Shown here: piece after piece, positions 9,332 through 20,140 of the stretch | Numbering within the stretch: the first letter of the stretch is position 1 | How the letters are laid out: every line of letters begins with the position of its first letter | Source: a cyanobacterium endosymbiont of Rhopalodia gibberula | Lineage (GTDB): Bacteria > Cyanobacteriota > Cyanobacteriia > Cyanobacteriales > Microcystaceae | Assembly (NCBI RefSeq): GCF_003574135.1 | Contig: NZ_AP018341.1 | Location: 2,331,740-2,395,739, forward strand | Direction of reading: 5' to 3' | Length of the DNA stretch: 64,000 nt | The notes under the pieces: model-generated | The model's input: only the letters and a program-made list of their open reading frames with translations | The model's database searches: none | Told to the model about the DNA's origin: nothing | Program-made: the position numbers and the translations under genes

Positions 9332-10777
9332 GTGAGATTATTTTGGAGTCTTCATAGTTTTTATTGCTGTCACATCTTTGTAAACTTTTTTATTCTATTA
9401 TGGGTATATCTTCATAATATTTTTAGATTGTCTGGATACTCTTAACTTATAGGACAAATATCGAACACTCCTATTCACAGTAAAAAAAAGATTAAATAAA
9501 AGTTTTTTATCTATAAAATAGACTATCTATTATTAATTACAATGGCTATTCTAAACTGAAGTATACTAACTTAGTATTTAAAAATCCCTCAAACTTTTAT
9601 TTCGTAAAAATTTTAAAGCGGGATTTTTTTTTCTTGTTATTTTATTACAGCCGTAGTACTATCTAAAGGTCATAGAAAAGTTTTGTAATCAGAGAGAAGT
9701 AATTTAATAGTTAAGTTGGCATTATTAATTGTACTAGTATCTCCATTGTTAATGTTTACGCGAAAAACAATTTAAAATTAAGTATAGTACTTTCACATTT
9801 ATTGTTTAAAACAATAAAATAGGAGATCGCATAGCAGTAACTTACAAATCAAAAAAAACATAATAAAGTCTAATATAGACAAAAATTAATTTTTTTACCA
9901 AGCGATTTAATGAATAAAACTCGAACAAAGATTGCTAAATTATGGGAAAATAAATCACTCAATAGAATGCTGAATTATAAGTATTAAAAATACTAAGTAA
10001 TTATAAAAAAAATACGTATATATAAAATTTAAGCTCAAATGAAAATTATTTATAAATAATATAAAAAATATCTATATAGTTCTAGTTCTAGAATAGAAAT
10101 ATGATTTATTTTAAAGTAAAAAACTGCTTATATTTTTTGAAAAAAGAGAGAATAGTTATTACTCATTTAACTATTAAAAAGGAGTGTAATAGAGATCAAT
10201 ATAAAGTTTATTTATCTCAAATTTTAATCTTCAATAGAGACAAGTGAATATTATTTTTTCTGAAAATGTTACCTTGCATAAGGAAGAATATTTTAGGTAA
10301 ATTTTAGAAAAATCTGAGTGTAAATTACGATTTTTTTAGATAAATCTTCCAACTAATAATTTAATTTTGTTCCTCTCTATAAGAGTAGATACACTAGTAA
10401 AAATTGATATTTATATAACGTGTTTGTAGGATGCTTTCTGGATATTAACTAAAGTAAAAATAGCTTTATTTATCTTTAAAATATTAGATTTAGTATCTTA
10501 GACTAAGTTTGGTAAATTGGAATCTAAATCCGATGATTTGTAAAACAAAAAAATCAGCTTTTATTTACTATTCTTTATTATAATTATACTGAAATAGTTG
10601 ATTTTATTTTGTAAAGTAGCAAAGAATCTACGATGCATAATCAATTAAGATAGCTTTAGTATTTGTCTATCATAAGTTTATGAAAACAGTAATTATTTGA
10701 GTATATTACTTCAATGATAGATAATTCAAAAATTAAGTTATACTTAAACTTAAGTCATTTAAGTTATTGTCTAATCA
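9332..10777. other. Non-coding AT-rich stretch of 1.45 kb
   Basis: No gene, RNA or recognisable relic. Sequence is dominated by A/T runs, and all frames are short. Confidence 0.55.
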
Positions 10778-12703
10778 ATGGACATTCCTCGTCTTCATCC
10801 TGACACCCTTGAAAAGGTAAAACAAATGGTTGACATTTATGATGTCATCTCAGATTATGTAGTTCTTAAAAAGAGAGGTAAAGACTATGTTGGGTTATGC
10901 CCTTTTCACGATGAAAAAACTCCTAGTTTTAGTGTTAGTATCCATAAACAACTTTATTATTGTTTTGGTTGTGGTGAAGGGGGGAATGCCATTAAATTCC
11001 TTATGGAAGTAGGGAAAGAATCTTTTAGTGATGTGGTTTTTGAGCTAGCAAAACGCTATCAAGTCCCCATCAAAACTCTTGAACCTGAACAACGTAAAGA
11101 ATTACAACGTCAGCTATCTTTAAGAGAACAACTCTATGAGATTCTCGCCCTAACGACTAGTTTTTATGAGCACGCACTTCATCAACCTCAAGGAGAAACT
11201 GCTCTTAATTATCTTGAACGTGAACGTCGATTAAATAAAGGAACGATACAGCAATTTAAGTTAGGATATGCCCCTGAAGGATGGGAAACTCTTTATTATT
11301 ACCTAATCGAACAAAAACGTTATCCAATCGCTTTAGTTGAGGAAGCAGGGTTAATTTCTTTACGTAAAAGCGGAAGCGGTTATTATGATCGATTCCGTAA
11401 TCGCCTGATTATTCCTATTACTGATCTTCAAGGAAGAGTAATTGGGTTTGGAAGTCGAACTTTAGGAGATGAACAGCCAAAATATCTTAATTCCCCTGAA
11501 ACCACTTTATTTAAAAAAAATAATACTTTATTTGCCCTAGATAAAGCTAAAAACACCATTCGTTCTTTAGATAAGGTGGTGGTAGTAGAAGGGTATTTTG
11601 ATGCAATTACCCTCCATACCGTGGGAATTACCAATACGGTAGCGTCCCTAGGAACTGCTTTAAGTAAAGCGCAATTAAAACAATTACTTAGATTTACTGA
11701 TTCTAAACAGATTATCTTGAATTTTGATTCAGATTCAGCTGGAGAAAAGGCAACACAACGGACAATTACTGATATTGAGTCATTAATTTATTCTGGACAA
11801 GTACAATTACGGGTTTTGAACTTTAGAGATGCTAAAGATGCTGATGAATTTTTAAAATCTAATCCAAATTCAGTTGAAACTTTCCATAAATTAATTGATA
11901 ATGCGCCCCTTTGGTTTGACTGGCAACTTCAACAATTATTAGTGAATAAAGATCTCAAAAAAGCAGAACATTTTGAACAAATTGCGCAAGAAATGGTTAA
12001 GTTATTGAGCCGCATTGAGAATAGTAATAAACAGACTTATTATATCCGTTACTGCGCTGAAATTTTGAGTCAAGGAGATACTCTATCGTTGCCGCTTTAC
12101 ATTAAAAATCTACAAAGACAAGTCAAAAAACCTAATTTGCCTTCCACGATCAAAAATTTCTCATCTTCAGTAATTAAAAAATTTCCTTATATTGAAGATA
12201 CCTCCCTCCAGCAAGCTGAAGCATTATTGTTAAGAATTTATTGTCACTGTCCTGAACACCGTCAAGGAATTTTCAATTTACTTAAAGAAAAGGAGCTAGT
12301 TTTTAGCGTATCTGAATATCGGTTTTTATGGGAGAAAATCTTGGAAATTGAAGGAGAGATAAACGATACATCTAATAATCTTATTTCCTTATTGCAAGAA
12401 AAAATTTTACAGGCTTCTCACTCGACAAACCAATTTAATCATATTTTTTATCTAAGTCAGAATCATCAAGAAAATATTCACCGTAGTCTTTTACAAATTC
12501 ACTGTGCCTTAATTTCTATGGAAAAAGCTAAACTAGAAAAGTATAGGAATTATTCCTATGAAGAATATAAAAAAATTGACCCTAATATTGATTCAGAAGC
12601 ACATCAATATTATATTAATGAATACTATATCAGTTTAATTAAAATCAAACGACTTGAATCCTCTCTGAGTTTTTCTAAACTAGAAATTTATGAGCAATAT
12701 TAA
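10778..12703 (+). CDS. dnaG: DNA primase
   Basis: 641-residue primase that lays down RNA primers for replication with the DnaB helicase. The N-terminal zinc ribbon is intact (CPFH at 41-44, CFGC at 62-65), followed by KTPSFSV and GNAIKFLMEVG. The catalytic TOPRIM domain has VVVEGYFDAI near residue 270 and NFDSDSAGEKA. The C-terminal helicase-binding region is present and, as usual, poorly conserved and rich in Lys/Gln. The start MDIPRLHPDTLEKVKQ fits cyanobacterial DnaG. It stands alone between two deserts of about 1.5 kb with its coding frame fully preserved. Confidence 0.96.
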   Translation: MDIPRLHPDTLEKVKQMVDIYDVISDYVVLKKRGKDYVGLCPFHDEKTPSFSVSIHKQLYYCFGCGEGGNAIKFLMEVGKESFSDVVFELAKRYQVPIKTLEPEQRKELQRQLSLREQLYEILALTTSFYEHALHQPQGETALNYLERERRLNKGTIQQFKLGYAPEGWETLYYYLIEQKRYPIALVEEAGLISLRKSGSGYYDRFRNRLIIPITDLQGRVIGFGSRTLGDEQPKYLNSPETTLFKKNNTLFALDKAKNTIRSLDKVVVVEGYFDAITLHTVGITNTVASLGTALSKAQLKQLLRFTDSKQIILNFDSDSAGEKATQRTITDIESLIYSGQVQLRVLNFRDAKDADEFLKSNPNSVETFHKLIDNAPLWFDWQLQQLLVNKDLKKAEHFEQIAQEMVKLLSRIENSNKQTYYIRYCAEILSQGDTLSLPLYIKNLQRQVKKPNLPSTIKNFSSSVIKKFPYIEDTSLQQAEALLLRIYCHCPEHRQGIFNLLKEKELVFSVSEYRFLWEKILEIEGEINDTSNNLISLLQEKILQASHSTNQFNHIFYLSQNHQENIHRSLLQIHCALISMEKAKLEKYRNYSYEEYKKIDPNIDSEAHQYYINEYYISLIKIKRLESSLSFSKLEIYEQY

Positions 12704-14220
12704 CTTAATTAAATAATTATATAAGCAAACTTTTTTTATAAAAAAAGTTATTTTAGATTTTTAAATTGCATTTATTACTAGAAACTTAATTAATTAAATT
12801 AAATATACAGGTTAATATTAATTAAGTTATAGAAAATGAATAATTTTAAAACTATTTTGTATGCAGATAAACTGTAGATTTATACTAAGGAATTTGAAAA
12901 TCTCTTATAATAAGAAGTTCAAATACAACTTGAAATCAATATAAATATTACACTATTTTTAAATCTAGATAAATAATATTTAGACTGTTATATTGAGTTT
13001 TATACTTAGTTTTTATTTTTTGTTATCTAGGTTTAAATTTTATAAAAAGTAATATATGAGTCTGTTCATTCTTAACTTATTAAAATATATGACAGTTTTC
13101 TAATTTTTTGCTCCATTGCTGATAACCTATTTTAGTAACTGTTTGGGCTTTACTCAACTTAAATAAAGTCCTTTTTTACTCTGTTTTTATAAGTCTTCTA
13201 AAACGAAGAAATGAAATTAATTCGTTAGAGTCTTTATGCTTAGCTCTATTAAAACATTTTGTAGTCTATTTTTAAAGATAATGACAATAATATTTAAAAT
13301 CATGACATACACTAACATGGTTCTACTTAATTTATGTGCAACTACTTGGAGTTGCTGCCGATTTAGGCTAATTTATTTGATTTTAGTCAAAATAAATTAT
13401 TTATCAGAGATATTTTATCATTTGTTTGATGACCAAAAAATAGGTTTTATATTAGGAATAGTTAAAAATAGATAAATCTCAATTTAAAAATGAGAGTATC
13501 AGTTGTTTAAATCATTAAAAATAAAAGAAAAATTGAAACAACAGTATATTTAAAATACTTTGAAAAAATCAAGATTATAAATAATATTTATGATCAATAA
13601 TGTCTAATTGTACTCTGCTAATATAATTAAAATTTAAACAAAGCTAGTAAGAGCTTATTTTTCTAATCAAAATATATCATTAATTTATTAACTATTACTA
13701 CTAGCTACTGCTGTAGTAATTATATGAAATTAACAAATTAACATTTAGAAAATATAAAGCGGTTGTAAGTGACTTTTTTAGTACTTTACAAATTTTTATA
13801 TAGTTAGAGTTAATCGGAGCTAAAGAGTTAATTAAAAATCAATTATAAGATTAAATGAAATTGTTTTTTTTACTATAAGTTGCTAGAAATCAAAGCGTTT
13901 AAAATTGTTAAATTTACTTTTTTTTTCGAATGATTACTTATCCCTATTTACCTGAAAAATCTTATCTATATTTTGAATTTTTAAAAAATAAGCAAGTTTT
14001 ACCTCCTACTATTTTTGATAGAAATTATAGTTTTTTTTGTTGATAAAGACTTGGAAGTTTGCTCCAGCGCCGATTAAATTGTTTGTTTAATGAAGTTTTA
14101 AACAAGTTGCGTATGTACTCAACTTAAGAAGTTTTTATTTATATGAGTGAATGTGAATTTAATTACAATGAAGTCCACTGTAATCGGTAAAAGTAGTTTA
14201 ACTTTTCTAAATGTCACTAA
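12704..14220. other. Non-coding AT-rich stretch of 1.5 kb
   Basis: No gene is supported. A short plus-strand open frame at 13236-13475 is low-complexity and matches nothing. A hairpin lies just behind dnaG (listed separately). Confidence 0.55.
12728..12749 (+). terminator. Possible dnaG terminator
   Basis: AACTTTTTTT-AT-AAAAAAAGTT, a 10-bp perfect stem 25 bases after the dnaG stop, followed by ATTTTAGATTTTT. It is very AT-rich, so the call is tentative. Confidence 0.35.
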
Positions 14221-15072
14221 TCAATTTTTACTATCAATTACCAATTGATCTAAATGCTGTTGCATCTGTGATCGAACTAACTCATAACAGGCATCAACGT
14301 AAAAGCGATCACTAGCTGCCTCTCTGCCATAGCGTTTAAAAATAATGGGAGGACAGACACGAGTATGAATAGCGACAGGAAGGGGAAAATTAGGAAGGGG
14401 TCCAATGCCAATGCCCCATGGCAACCCTAAATAGAGGGGAAACACTTCAGGATCAACATTAAATAACCAAGGTAATATTCCCCATTCGTTCATTTGCTTC
14501 GCTTGTTGATAACAATCCCCCAATATTATCAAAGTTTCATGTGCTCCTACAGAAATTACAGGGATAATAGGAGACTTTTCACGTAATGCTAATTTAAGGA
14601 AGCCTTTCCGTCCAGCTAACTCAATTTTATGGCGATTTGTATAGGGACGAAACACATCTTGCGCCCCCCCTGGATAGACTAAAACACTAGCCCCTCGTTT
14701 TAAAGCAGCAATTCCCATTCTAGAATGAGCGCGAACTGCTCCTACTTGCACGGCAAAATTGGCTGCTGATGGATTAATGGTCCAGATAGACTGGTGCATT
14801 AACCCGTAGGCAGGACGTTCAATGCCAAAACGGGAGAACCAATCATACATCATCATAGATGTATCAGGAGAAGCTAGCCCTCCATTATGGGATCCTACTA
14901 ATAATAAAGGACCCTTTTCGGGTATATGATGCCAACCGTCAGTCTTTACTCGAAAATAGTATTTATAAAACCATTTCCAATAGGGCATTAGTGAAGCTAT
15001 AAACTTTGGGTCACGCTCATCAAGTGACCAACCTTGTCTATATTGGGATTGGGTATTGTGTTTTGTATTCAT
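14221..15072 (-). CDS. Lysophospholipid/diacylglycerol acyltransferase family protein
   Basis: 283-residue PlsC-superfamily acyltransferase, transferring fatty acyl groups to a glycerolipid or alcohol acceptor at the membrane. The acceptor-site block reads LLLVGSHNGGLASPDT, the cyanobacterial variant of the HX4D region. It is followed by the FAVQVGAVRAHSRMG block, the substrate block VLVYPGGAQDVFRP and the proline block SPIIPVISVGAHET. These are also seen in the DGAT2/phytyl-ester-synthase-like group that includes Synechocystis slr2103, so neutral-lipid synthesis is possible. The exact acceptor cannot be read from sequence. The frame is full length, starts with ATG at 15072 and diverges from argJ across about 195 bases. 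Confidence 0.82.
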   Translation of the reverse strand: MNTKHNTQSQYRQGWSLDERDPKFIASLMPYWKWFYKYYFRVKTDGWHHIPEKGPLLLVGSHNGGLASPDTSMMMYDWFSRFGIERPAYGLMHQSIWTINPSAANFAVQVGAVRAHSRMGIAALKRGASVLVYPGGAQDVFRPYTNRHKIELAGRKGFLKLALREKSPIIPVISVGAHETLIILGDCYQQAKQMNEWGILPWLFNVDPEVFPLYLGLPWGIGIGPLPNFPLPVAIHTRVCPPIIFKRYGREAASDRFYVDACYELVRSQMQQHLDQLVIDSKN

Positions 15073-15266
15073 CTAGGAAAAATTTATTCAAATGCCGCCC
15101 ATTCTAGTCTAATGAGTTGCCGGACTTTCAACGTAATATTCCTAATTCATCAATGAGGTTAAAATAAATCTTCAAACTAATATTTTCAGATCGACTTAAA
15201 ATCTACTTGCTATAATCAGCTTTTGAACTAACCTCAACAATTAGGTAAAAAAAATAGGTAAATACT

Positions 15267-16508
15267 ATGACGGACTGGCAGGTAATTAGTGGCGGAATTA
15301 CCGCCCCCAAAGGCTTTAAAGCAGCAGGAATTGCGGCAGGGTTAAAACCATCGGGTACTCCCGATTTAGCTCTCATTGTCTCAGACACTGAGGCAATCGC
15401 AGCTGGTGTATTTACTACTTCCCAAGTTCACGCCGCTTGTGTGGACTACTGTCGTCAATGTCTCCAAGCCGAAGCCAGTAGTCGTGCCATTATGTGCAAT
15501 GCTGGACAAGCCAATGCTGCCACGGGGGAACAAGGGTGGCAAGATGTTCTAGAAAGTGCCAATCTCTTAGGAGATGCTCTCAATATTTCTCCTAACAAGA
15601 TTCTCTTAGCTTCCACAGGAGTGATTGGTCAGAATATTCGCATGGATCAAATGCGTCAAGGCATTCCAACTTTAGTTGGTGCTCTGTCCGACACTGGAGG
15701 AGATGCCGCCGCTGAAGCAATTATTACCACTGACTTAGTCCCTAAATCTATCGCCTTAGAAACCACTATTGATGGTCGTCCAGTCCGTATTGGTGGTATG
15801 GCTAAGGGCTCAGGAATGATTCATCCTAACATGGCGACTATGCTGTCGTTCATTACCTGTGACGGGTTAGTAGCCACCCCCCTCTGGCAAAAAATGATAA
15901 CTCAGGTCGCTAACGAAAGTTTTAATCAGATTACAGTAGATGGAGATACTAGTACAAATGATTGTTTTATTGCCCTAGCCAATGGTCAATCCCGCACTCC
16001 TACCATTACGGCAATGAGTAAAGATGCCGAGAAACTACAAGCCATGTTAAAGGCAGTCTGTCAGCATTTAGCTAAGGCGATAGCTAGAGATGGAGAAGGA
16101 GCAACTTGTTTGATTGAGGTGCAAGTTTCAGGCGCATCAGATGATGAAGGGGCGCGGCGTGTTGCCAAAACCATTGCCGGGTCATCATTAGTCAAATCAG
16201 CGATTTTTGGACGTGATCCGAACTGGGGACGTATCGTAGCGGCGGCAGGAAAAGCCGGGGTTGCCTTCCGTCAAAAAGATCTGCAAGTAAAATTAGGAAA
16301 TTTCTTGATGCTCGAGGGCGGTCAGCCTCTAGAATTTAACCGACAGGAGGCAAGCAATTACTTGAGACAAGCGGCCGCCGGAGCCTATCTTAAAGAAGAC
16401 ACGGTCTCGATCTCAGTGTGCATTGGGAATGGCTCTGGCAAGGGGACTGCCTGGGGTTGTGATTTAAGTTACGAGTACGTCAGAATCAACTCAGAGTATA
16501 CAACGTGA
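15267..16508 (+). CDS. argJ: Bifunctional ornithine acetyltransferase/N-acetylglutamate synthase
   Basis: 413 residues. ArgJ moves the acetyl group from N-acetylornithine to glutamate and so recycles it in arginine synthesis; some forms also use acetyl-CoA. The autoproteolysis site MIHPNMATML is intact, its Thr being both cleavage point and nucleophile. GVFTTSQVHAA, the oxyanion region STGVIGQN and the C-terminal GRDPNWGRIVAAAGKAG and GDGEGATCLIEV blocks are all present. The ATG at 15267 gives the expected MTDWQVISGGITAPKGF start. GC content is well above that of flanking spacers, as for other conserved genes here. Confidence 0.96.
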   Translation: MTDWQVISGGITAPKGFKAAGIAAGLKPSGTPDLALIVSDTEAIAAGVFTTSQVHAACVDYCRQCLQAEASSRAIMCNAGQANAATGEQGWQDVLESANLLGDALNISPNKILLASTGVIGQNIRMDQMRQGIPTLVGALSDTGGDAAAEAIITTDLVPKSIALETTIDGRPVRIGGMAKGSGMIHPNMATMLSFITCDGLVATPLWQKMITQVANESFNQITVDGDTSTNDCFIALANGQSRTPTITAMSKDAEKLQAMLKAVCQHLAKAIARDGEGATCLIEVQVSGASDDEGARRVAKTIAGSSLVKSAIFGRDPNWGRIVAAAGKAGVAFRQKDLQVKLGNFLMLEGGQPLEFNRQEASNYLRQAAAGAYLKEDTVSISVCIGNGSGKGTAWGCDLSYEYVRINSEYTT

Positions 16509-16602
16509 CTCCCCCCTGTTGAAAGTATACAAAGGACACACAATGCGGGCTTTAACTTAGGTTAATCAAAATATAATATCGCTGTTCTAGCAGTCCCTAT
16601 AC

Positions 16603-16663
16603 ATGGATGTACGAAGTACTTCTTATCCATTTACCCTGCACTTACCCTGTACCTACCCCGTTG
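16603..16663. repeat. Hairpin followed by three 11-bp tandem repeats
   Basis: ATGGAT (16603-16608) pairs with ATCCAT (16625-16630), with GTAC repeated inside. Three 11-mers follow directly: TTACCCTGCAC, TTACCCTGTAC and CTACCCCGTTG (16631-16663). The block lies between argJ and the 52-residue gene, downstream of the latter, in an unusually GC-rich patch. Function unknown. Confidence 0.6.
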
Positions 16664-16734
16664 GTGCCTGGTAAGACACGGAGATCTTCCGCGAAAGGCT
16701 AGACCAAACCACATTTTCAATTGTCAAATAGTTA

Positions 16735-16893
16735 CTACTTGGCCTTTTCGGTGGCAAAGGCTCGATTATTCCAGTGATTTTCCGTCGTACTATTCAAGGT
16801 CTGTACAGTACCCACGAACAACCGCACCCAGACGAAAAAGGTCGCTACAACAATCAACAGCTTTAGGGACTTGTGAGTCATGGTCATAGTCAT
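16735..16893 (-). CDS. Small single-pass membrane protein, 52 residues, uncharacterised
   Basis: A clean frame from ATG at 16893 to TAG at 16735. The product has a short basic start (THKSLK), one hydrophobic helix (LLIVVATFFVWVRLFVGTV, about residues 11-29) and a polar tail ending in ATEKAK, so it is probably anchored in the membrane. Three ATGs crowd the start (codons 1, 3 and 5). AGAGG abuts the first and sits 6 bases before the third codon, so codon 3 (16887) may be the real start. Base composition is near 47% GC against roughly 25% in the DNA around it, which suggests selection has kept it. I do not recognise the family. Confidence 0.65.
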   Translation of the reverse strand: MTMTMTHKSLKLLIVVATFFVWVRLFVGTVQTLNSTTENHWNNRAFATEKAK

Positions 16894-18630
16894 CCTCTAC
16901 TTCTGTTACGAAACCTACTTTACCTCATTTAATCAGACATAAGTCTTAATCAACCTCCCCTCAATAGATGAAGTTAATTTCATCCATTTGGAGGATGATT
17001 AATATGCAAAAATGGAAACTTTGGAATCTGTATAAAAATATGGAGAAAGAAATTTCTATTTCTTAGAGTTTTGACAAAACTTAAAAAATTTGTTGTAATT
17101 CTTAACATTTAAGTCAACACACTACAAGGTTAACGGCTAGATACAAACAGTGACCTTCAACAATCAAAACAACAACAATTGCAAAATCCTAGCCTATAAA
17201 TTAGGGTTGGTTTATTTTTTAAATCTGAATTTAGAAAAAGTTTTTTAGATAAATAAGTGTAAGCAACTAATTAAGTAAAAAGGTAAACAAAACAGTTATA
17301 AATACTGTAACTTCTCAAATGTTAAATTTGAGAGATATTTTAAAGTTGATCGTTAATCGTTTTAATCAAGAAAATTTTATAAAGTGAAATTATATTCAAT
17401 AGTTTGTCATAATGTGTAACGTTTACCTAAAACTATTTTTAATTTTTTTTGAAGTTAAATTATCTTTTTTCTAAGATTTAATTGTCATAAATTTAATTTA
17501 AAAATTCAATTACTTATTTATATTACTTAGATTATGAGCAATTTTTTAAGGTTTTTTATCGTATCTTGTAAGATGATAGTAGGCTTAAGTCTATTAATTT
17601 TTGATAAATTTCAGCTTAGTTATACTCTACCAATTAGATACGATTAACTAGTAAAATACCAGGTCAAAAAATTAAAAATTAAAAAAATCTTAAAACTAGA
17701 AGATACCCTCTCAATACTACTATAATTTACCATTAATATTTTCTAATGTTTATTAAATCGTTTCTACATTAAATTAAAAAGTAATTTATTTTTTAATTAT
17801 TTAAAACTAAATAACTAATTTTAAATAGTTGTAATTTTCGATTACATTTCTTTCTTTCAAAACTATTCTGTGAATATATTTACACATTAATTATACTTAA
17901 CTTGACGACAATTTATTTTTAAATAGGTTGAATAAAATAAAATATAAGTTACTGTTAAATCTATTTTTTTTTTAAAAATCACTGCTATATAATCTAAAAT
18001 ATGACAATAGGTAATGGTTAGTTATTTCATATTCATAATCTTATTTATTAGACTAAGTTGAGTGTTTTATTCTAAAGATCAGTAGAGATAAAACAGCATA
18101 TTAAAATAGTTATCTCTATAATAGGGATAACTATTGATTTAGTAGAATATTTAAAATTAATTACACAGCTTTCAAGAAAATTTATAGTAACTTTAATTTA
18201 CCTTTTAGCTTCGTTGCTTTTAAAATAAATACCTCACTACTTCTTAGTCTTTCCGATCAATAATTAACTCTGATGTTTCTAGATAAAAGTTTTTTCTGCA
18301 TGAAATCTATTTTTTTCTTATTCTATTTCTGGACTTAGAAGATAAACCTAGAAAAACTAGACTCTCTTATGTTGTGGATAACTATCTAAGTCAATAATGA
18401 CTTAGACTTCATAAATTTTAATATAAATTATTTTTAATTCTGGTAATATAAATCTATTAATAATTTTCTCTTTTTTAATCTATTTTACTAGTAAGTAGTT
18501 AAAAAAATTAGAAAATATATAGTTTTTATAGTTTATTTTTTTATTTAAACTAATCTGAAATAACCTATTATCATAGTATATATTCCATATAATTTAAATA
18601 ACATTTTTGTTTAATTTTTTTATAAAAGTT
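16894..18630. other. Non-coding AT-rich stretch of 1.7 kb
   Basis: No gene is supported. A hairpin AATAGTTATC / GATAACTATT lies at 18105-18135. A 20-codon frame at about 17004 with a good ribosome site is too short to call. Confidence 0.5.
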
Positions 18631-19251
18631 TTAATATTGTACTGGAACAGGATCAAGACTGCGCCATAAATACCAAGTTGCCATCGTCCTATAAGGTCTC
18701 CATTGTTCAGATAAGTCCATAATATTAGCTTTTGATAAAGATGATTTTTGGGCATAATAATAGTTAATTGCATTAATCAATGCTAAATCAGCAATGGGAA
18801 AAATATCAGGTCGATTTAAATAAAAAATTAGAAACATTTCAGTTGTCCACTGTCCAATTCCCTTGATAGAGATGAGCTGTTTATAAACCTCTTTATCACT
18901 CATATGTAACCCTAAATTAGGGGTGATAGTACCATCTTTAAAAGAGTTAGAAATATTAGTAATATAGTTAATTTTTTGACGAGATAATTCCTATTTTTTA
19001 AATTGAGTTTTGTCTATTTCTAAAATTATTTATGGAGAAAAAATTGGTATATTTAATTCTAGTCTTCGCCAAATATAGTCAGCTGCTTTAACAGATATTT
19101 GCTGTCCAATAATTGCACGTACTAAAGTATGAAAAGGATTATGATAACTAGTTACACTTTCATTGCGGTAAGTGGTAATTAATTGCGCCATAATCTTATC
19201 TTTATCAGACAAATAGATGATTGCATTTTTCCAGTAGGGAGGAGGATTCAT
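18631..19251 (-). pseudogene. alkA: alkA-like DNA-3-methyladenine glycosylase II pseudogene, two in-frame stops
   Basis: A single frame from 19251 to 18631 (about 206 codons) reads as an HhH-GPD glycosylase of the AlkA group, which removes alkylated bases. It has HNPFHTLVRAIIGQQISVKAA at the N-terminal side, the helix-hairpin-helix IKGIGQWTTEMFLIF, and the catalytic-Asp region FPIADLALINAI. It is cut by TAA at 19030-19032 and TAG at 18991-18993. The codons between and after the stops still look like the family (IDKTQFKK, stop, ELSRQKINYITNIS). There are no frameshifts, so inactivation seems recent. Loss of base-excision repair is common in reduced symbiont genomes. Confidence 0.88.
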
Positions 19252-20140
19252 AAACTTTTGTTTAAAAAATTAAAAATTGGTAATTTTTGGACAAATTAGA
19301 GTCTTTTTATAGAAGCTCTCTTATAAAGAGTCAAACTAAGTTTTTTGAAATAGATCAATTATATAGTAATTAAAAAATACTTTTATCAGTACAATTTTGA
19401 TACTCAGTAGTGAATATGCCAAAGTTTTACCTTATTGGAAGTTAATATAAGTATTATACTAAGTAGTCTTTTTCAAACTACTATATATGCATATTTTGGG
19501 TTTTATAACTTGAAAGTTGAACAATCTTTCGTCTTATCTAGCTTATTTGCATTATCCAGAATAGTATTTGGATCGAAGCTAATGAAGTATTTGTCACTCT
19601 TAATTGTAACCGTTGATAAAATTTAGTATTTGCACTACGAATAAACCTTAAAATTTTCCATTAACTTGTTTTTTATAAAAACTAAAATATTCGATTCTAT
19701 TCGAGTACTAGAAATAGCAGTTGTTATCTGAATTTTATTGTTTTTTAACATTACCATAAATATGAAATCCTGATTGTCTTTGAAAAAGAAATAGATTAGC
19801 TAAAATCAATATAACAATATTTATCAAACATTTTTATATTAGTACTCTTAACAGTTTTTCCTTCTATTTGTTTCTACTAGGGATATATTTAGTTAGTACT
19901 CTTAACTCACAGTCTGTTTATCTTCACTATTTTGAGGATCAACTAGTCGCGAGTAGTTTTTACTTTTTTAAAAATTTCAAGTCCATGGAGTGATTGGTGT
20001 AGTTATAGCTTAAATATAGTATATTTATACTATATTTAAGCTATCTATTTTTTTCTAGTATGTCAATTCATTATATGTTTATTACGTACTTGTCTGACAA
20101 CCCTCACAAGTAAAGAAACTAAAAAAAATAACAGCTTAAG
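19252..20140. other. Non-coding AT-rich stretch of 0.9 kb
   Basis: Apart from the 40-bp perfect palindrome at 20005-20044 I see no feature. The short frame at 19435-19626 is low-complexity and matches nothing. Confidence 0.5.
20005..20044. repeat. Perfect 19-bp inverted repeat with 2-base spacer
   Basis: ATAGCTTAAATATAGTATA, then TT, then its exact complement. On the plus strand it is followed by CTATTTTTTTCTAG, so it could terminate a plus transcript, but no plus-strand gene precedes it. On the minus strand it lies about 100 bases after the murG stop, without a T tract. Confidence 0.8.

Noticed and set aside
13236-13475. 79-codon plus-strand open frame
   Set aside because: Low-complexity hydrophobic and Lys/Ile sequence typical of AT-rich DNA; no family resemblance.
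17004-17066. 20-codon plus-strand frame with a good ribosome site (GGAGG)
   Set aside because: Too short, AT-rich and without recognisable features; chance is a sufficient explanation.
16894-18630. Possible CRISPR or tandem array in AT-rich deserts
   Set aside because: No regularly spaced identical repeats were found in any spacer of the window.
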